DNA from: Bacillota bacterium
GTDB taxonomy: Bacteria > Bacillota_E > Sulfobacillia > Sulfobacillales > Sulfobacillaceae
Direction of reading: 5' to 3'
Length of the DNA stretch: 8,945 bases
NCBI GenBank assembly: GCA_021820165.1
Contig: JAKADW010000067.1
Location: 1-8,945 of the forward strand
Positions 6,387 to 8,945 of this stretch are shown here, one piece after another. The position numbers were made by a program, and so were the translations under genes. Under the pieces are notes generated by a model. That model had not been told where the DNA came from. It did not search any database and was given only the letters and a program-made list of their open reading frames with translations. Positions within the stretch are counted from its first letter, which is position 1, and every line of letters starts with the position of its first letter.

Positions 6387-7187
6387 GTGGTCAAGCTGTT
6401 CAAACACGAAGACGTCTTGCTCTTTCCGGTTGAAGTGTCTGGCACGGATCCGTCTGCCGCTGCGATGTTGCAAGAGCAATTCGGCGGTGCCAATGGTGAA
6501 CTCAAGGCTCTGCTGCAGTATCTGGTGCAAAGTTTTGGAACACCCGATCCGCTGACCCGGCAGCTCTTGTTAAACATCGCTGTCGAAGAAGCCAGTCACT
6601 TGGAAATGGTCGGGACCGCCATCGTTCAGCTGATGGCCATGGATGTTACACCATACAACGCCAGCATCAACCTGAAGCCTTCGTTGGCGGCGACCGGGCA
6701 TTCGCTCAAAGAGGCGCCATCACTAGTCCAGAAGATGGTCACCTTGGGTGGCGTGGGACCACTGGTAGTCGACTCCAGCGGCGCCCCCTTTACCGGGGAC
6801 TTCATTAATTCCACGGGCGACATCGTTTCCAATTTGATGTCTGACGTTGCCGCCGAACTTCGTGCAGGTCGCGTCTATCATCAGTTGCGGCGAAGCATCG
6901 ACGACCCGGGGTTGCGCCGGACGCTGGAGTTTCTCGAAGAGCGGGAAGCAACCCACAGCACCATGTTCGCGGAAGCGGTCGAACGCGTCAAAGACCAGGG
7001 CATCGTAAGCGAGCAAGGGTATACTACGGTTGCTCAACGTCCGCCAGCCCTGTCCGAGCCCTTCGACCGACTTTTGGCGGCCATGGCCAAAAAGCTTCCG
7101 GGTGACCCCATCGATGAAGCCATTGGGCCGGACGCGGTGACGGTCCAGCTGGCCACGGAGGACCATCATTTGTTGCCGTTGTCGTAA
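6387..7187 (+). CDS. Manganese (non-haem) catalase; true start uncertain
   Basis: This dimanganese catalase disproportionates hydrogen peroxide to water and oxygen. From GTG at 6387 it has 266 residues. The four-helix bundle carries all five expected manganese ligands: Glu38 (GANGELKALLQY), Glu68 and His71 (EEASHLEMV), Glu157 (AAELRAGRVYHQL) and His190 (EREATHSTMF). The first residues, LFKHEDVLLFPVEV, match the usual beginning of the family, so little or nothing is missing. The GTG has no good ribosome binding site. An excellent one serves an ATG at 6322 in another frame, separated by a six-G run, so there may be a one-base error, a -1 frameshift, or coupling to a short upstream frame. The spore-coat protein CotJC is a relative, but no coat genes are nearby. 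A role in peroxide defence is inferred. Confidence 0.9.
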   Translation: MVKLFKHEDVLLFPVEVSGTDPSAAAMLQEQFGGANGELKALLQYLVQSFGTPDPLTRQLLLNIAVEEASHLEMVGTAIVQLMAMDVTPYNASINLKPSLAATGHSLKEAPSLVQKMVTLGGVGPLVVDSSGAPFTGDFINSTGDIVSNLMSDVAAELRAGRVYHQLRRSIDDPGLRRTLEFLEEREATHSTMFAEAVERVKDQGIVSEQGYTTVAQRPPALSEPFDRLLAAMAKKLPGDPIDEAIGPDAVTVQLATEDHHLLPLS

Positions 7188-7202
7188 CAGCCTCTCCTTA
7201 GT

Positions 7203-7233
7203 GAGAGCGGGAGCCTCAAGGGCTCCCGCTCTC
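7203..7233 (+). terminator. Strong hairpin after the catalase gene (no T-run)
   Basis: A perfect 13-bp stem, GAGAGCGGGAGCC (7203-7215) with GGCTCCCGCTCTC (7221-7233), with a five-base loop, lies 15 bases after the catalase stop. It is followed by TCATTG rather than a T-run, so it may act as a weak terminator or a 3' end stabiliser. Confidence 0.6.
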
Positions 7234-7248
7234 TCATTGCAGCACTCC

Positions 7249-7263
7249 CGGTCGAATGCCTCC
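7249..7263 (+). repeat. 15-bp direct repeat, left copy
   Basis: CGGTCGAATGCCTCC here is identical to 7552-7566, and the bases on both sides of the copies differ. The two copies bracket 288 bases that hold no clear gene. Confidence 0.85.
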
Positions 7264-7339
7264 CATTCCATTACCTCGATACTTGCCGAGCGGTTATCTT
7301 GACAGCAGGGTCTACTTTGGAGGAAGAGGCCGAGGATAA

Positions 7340-7490
7340 AGAGAATCGAGGCCGTTATCGGGGTCGGGTCAACGCCCCCGCCCTGAAGGGCGGAGCTTGC
7401 GACTCCCCGGAAGTGCAGACGATGGCCGAAGCCGTCTCCTTCCTTGTTCAGATCGAAAAATCCTCGCGGGGCTCGATTCGGCCCTAGGAA
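7340..7490 (+). mobile_element. Possible relic of an IS200/IS605-type (TnpB) element end
   Basis: A GC-rich hairpin, CCGCCC (7378-7383) TGAA GGGCGG (7388-7393), is flanked by GTCAACGCC on the left and AGCTTGC on the right. This layout resembles what I remember from the 3' end of IS200/IS605 orfB (tnpB) elements. The overlapping plus-strand frame reads VNAPALKGGACDSPEVQ and on to a TAG at 7485-7487, like the low-complexity tail that such genes often carry. No catalytic part of TnpB and no TnpA is present. The relation rests on pattern memory, and the region could equally be non-coding spacer. Confidence 0.3.
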
Positions 7491-7551
7491 CCATGTTTTT
7501 AACCCAGCCCAGCATTTAGGGTTCGATGATTTGGCCGGGGGCGGGTCCGAG

Positions 7552-7566
7552 CGGTCGAATGCCTCC
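7552..7566 (+). repeat. 15-bp direct repeat, right copy
   Basis: Second copy of CGGTCGAATGCCTCC (see 7249-7263). It lies 17 bases beyond the stop codon of the aldo/keto reductase. Between the copies I see no confident gene, promoter or terminator. Confidence 0.85.
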
Positions 7567-7582
7567 GCGGGGATAAGGACGG

Positions 7583-8500
7583 CTAGGGTAGCACGTTTCC
7601 GGCTGCCCGATAAATTTCGTACCATTCTTCGCGGCTTAGAACCACTTCGTCCGCCTTCAGACAATCTGTGAGGCGGTCCGGGTTGGTGGTGCCGGTAATA
7701 GGTTGCATGTGGGCTGGATGGCGCAGCAGCCAGGCAATGACGATGGTTGTGGGCGTGACCCGGTGGGCGGCGGCAATACGATCAAGGGCTTGATTCAACA
7801 CAGGAAATTTAGGATTTCCGAGGAAAACTCCCTCGAAGAAACCATATTGGAAGGGTGACCAAGGCTGAATGGTGATATCGTTCAATCGGCAATAGTCCAA
7901 CACACTGCCATCCCGGTCGATAGCAGCGTCGTTCTCCATGTTGACATTGATGCCTTCAGAGATCATGGTGGCGTTGGTGATGCTGAGTTGCAATTGATTG
8001 GCCACCAGCGGTACCTTCACGAATTTCTTTAAGAGCTCGATTTGCATCGGCTTTTGGTTGGACACCCCGAACCAACGGACTTTTCCACTGGTCTTCAGCA
8101 CGTCGAACGCTTCCGCCACCTCTTCGGGTTCGACCAGCGCGTCCGGCCGATGCAGTAGCAGAATGTCGAGATATTCGGTCTTGAGGCGTCTAAGGCTCCC
8201 ATCCACCGCATTCAAAATATGTTCTTTGGAAAAGTCAAACATGCCAGGGCGAATTCCGCATTTGGACTGCAAAATGAGCCTTTCGCGAACTGAAGGGTTC
8301 ATATCCAGCGCTTCGGCAAAGATTTCCTCCGAGCGCCCTTGTCCATAGATGTCCGCGTGATCGAAGAAGTTGGCGCCTTTGTCGAGCGCGGTGTGCAAAA
8401 ACTTTTGTGCTTCTTGGGATGACAGTCCGTGAAGGCGCATGCATCCGACGGCCACCAGAGGCACGTTTAAGGTGCTGGTGCCAAGTTTCATCGTTCTCAT
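7583..8500 (-). CDS. Aldo/keto reductase, YdhF-like
   Basis: This 305-residue NAD(P)H-dependent oxidoreductase has the TIM-barrel fold of the aldo/keto reductase superfamily. The catalytic tetrad is present as Asp47 and Tyr52 (FFDHADIYG), Lys80 (LQSKCGI) and His117 (LLLHRPD). Other family marks are GKVRWFGVSN (139-148), the NQLQLSI strand (168-174), IQPWSPF (211-217) and the C-terminal ITGTTNPDRL (268-277) that binds the cofactor phosphate. HADIYG, SKCGI and LHRPD are close to E. coli YdhF as I remember it. The physiological substrate is unknown. The ATG at 8500 has GGAGGA (8516-8511) ten bases upstream; a second ATG at codon 4 is possible. It is divergent from the quinone oxidoreductase-like gene, which suggests but does not prove a shared redox theme. 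Confidence 0.92.
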   Translation of the reverse strand: MRTMKLGTSTLNVPLVAVGCMRLHGLSSQEAQKFLHTALDKGANFFDHADIYGQGRSEEIFAEALDMNPSVRERLILQSKCGIRPGMFDFSKEHILNAVDGSLRRLKTEYLDILLLHRPDALVEPEEVAEAFDVLKTSGKVRWFGVSNQKPMQIELLKKFVKVPLVANQLQLSITNATMISEGINVNMENDAAIDRDGSVLDYCRLNDITIQPWSPFQYGFFEGVFLGNPKFPVLNQALDRIAAAHRVTPTTIVIAWLLRHPAHMQPITGTTNPDRLTDCLKADEVVLSREEWYEIYRAAGNVLP

Positions 8501-8538
8501 CGTCGTAAATTCCTCCGATACGGTTTGGGGTCGGGTCG

Positions 8539-8567
8539 ATTGTTACACATTCTCGGGTGTCACTCAA
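8539..8567 (-). promoter_or_regulatory. Candidate promoter of the aldo/keto reductase gene
   Basis: On the minus strand TTGAGT (8567-8562) and AACAAT (8544-8539) are 17 bases apart. TGT directly before the -10 makes an extended -10 element. Both hexamers have two mismatches, so this is tentative. Confidence 0.4.
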
Positions 8568-8629
8568 GCGACCGAGCAGGACATGGGACGCTCACGGCGA
8601 ATCAGAGACTAGAAGAATGGGGGGATTTT

Positions 8630-8945
8630 ATGAAAGTTGTGGTCGTGACGGCATTGGGTGGGCCCGAGGTTTTGCGGGTCCAAGAATGGACTAAACCGGA
8701 GCCGAAGGCAGGCGAGGTACTCATTCGCGTCGAAGCTACGAGTGTGAATTTTGCCGATATTAAAGCGCGACAGGGACGGTACCATGGGGCAAGCCAGCCT
8801 CCCTTTATTCCGGGGTTGGACGCCGCCGGAACGGTGGAGGCGGTCGGCCCCAAGGTAAAGGGTGTCTCGCTGGGGGATCGGGTGATGGCCTTTCCCTCTG
8901 GCGGATCATACGCGGAATATCGTCGCTCCCGAGTCGTTGGTCTTC
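8630..8945 (+). CDS. Quinone oxidoreductase-like MDR family protein (N-terminal part, cut by window edge)
   Basis: The first 105 residues of a medium-chain dehydrogenase/reductase of the zinc-independent quinone oxidoreductase branch are visible. Such enzymes reduce quinones or enones with NADPH. The N-terminal GroES-like domain shows MKVVVVTALGGPEVL (1-15), PKAGEVLIRVEATSVNFADI (25-44), FIPGLDAAGTVEAVG (59-73), GDRVMAF (82-88) and GGSYAEY (91-97). The zinc-ligand pattern of alcohol dehydrogenases is absent in this part. The Rossmann domain lies beyond the window. The ATG at 8630 is preceded by GGGGGGA (8619-8625), a mediocre ribosome binding site with close spacing. Exact substrate unknown. 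Confidence 0.88.
   Translation, partial: MKVVVVTALGGPEVLRVQEWTKPEPKAGEVLIRVEATSVNFADIKARQGRYHGASQPPFIPGLDAAGTVEAVGPKVKGVSLGDRVMAFPSGGSYAEYRRSRVVGL

Noticed and set aside
6723..7664. Long minus-strand open frame of 313 codons
   Set aside because: It lies antisense to the well-supported catalase and overlaps the reductase end. The translation has no recognisable domain and looks like a composition-driven shadow frame.
7444..7671. 75-codon plus-strand frame next to the aldo/keto reductase
   Set aside because: It runs antisense into the reductase C-terminus, and its translation shows no domain.

Overview
The window reads as ordinary chromosomal DNA from a Bacillota (Firmicutes) organism. The evidence is two transcriptional T-box riboswitches, strong AAGGAGG-type ribosome binding sites and good sigma-A-like promoters. 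Base composition looks moderately GC-rich by eye. A thermophilic or acidophilic genus such as Sulfobacillus would fit the gene content (SPW-repeat membrane protein, manganese catalase), but that is an impression and not a demonstrated assignment.

Layout. Positions 1-1338 (minus) carry a malic enzyme with an N-terminal ACT domain; its C-terminus runs off the left edge. A divergent intergenic region with a clear plus-strand promoter leads to a small four-helix SPW-repeat membrane protein (1597-1956, plus). A promoter and a T-box leader (about 2066-2299) control proC (2300-3091, plus). Tail-to-tail with proC, with no base between the stop codons, lies a minus-strand operon of a class-V aminotransferase (5781-4663) followed by serA (4660-3092). 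This operon is preceded by its own promoter and T-box leader (about 6031-5782). A manganese catalase follows on the plus strand (6387-7187), with an apparent frame break near its start. After a strong hairpin comes a gene-poor stretch (7234-7582) with a 15-bp direct repeat and a possible insertion-sequence relic. Then come an aldo/keto reductase (8500-7583, minus) and, divergent from it, the start of a zinc-independent quinone oxidoreductase-like gene that runs off the right edge.

How the parts work together. The two T-boxes place the last step of proline synthesis and a serine-synthesis operon under the charging state of their tRNAs. In the proC leader the T-box bulge base that pairs with the tRNA discriminator is U, which suits tRNAPro (A73). 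In the serine leader it is C, which suits tRNASer (G73). This supports the aminotransferase as the transaminase partner of SerA. The right half holds oxidative-stress and redox genes that appear to be independent transcription units.

I see no CRISPR array, tRNA, rRNA, defence system or complete mobile element. The most useful leads are the paired T-boxes, the serA-linked non-SerC aminotransferase, the frame break at a G-run before the catalase, the palindrome in the catalase promoter region, and the repeat-flanked segment at 7249-7566.
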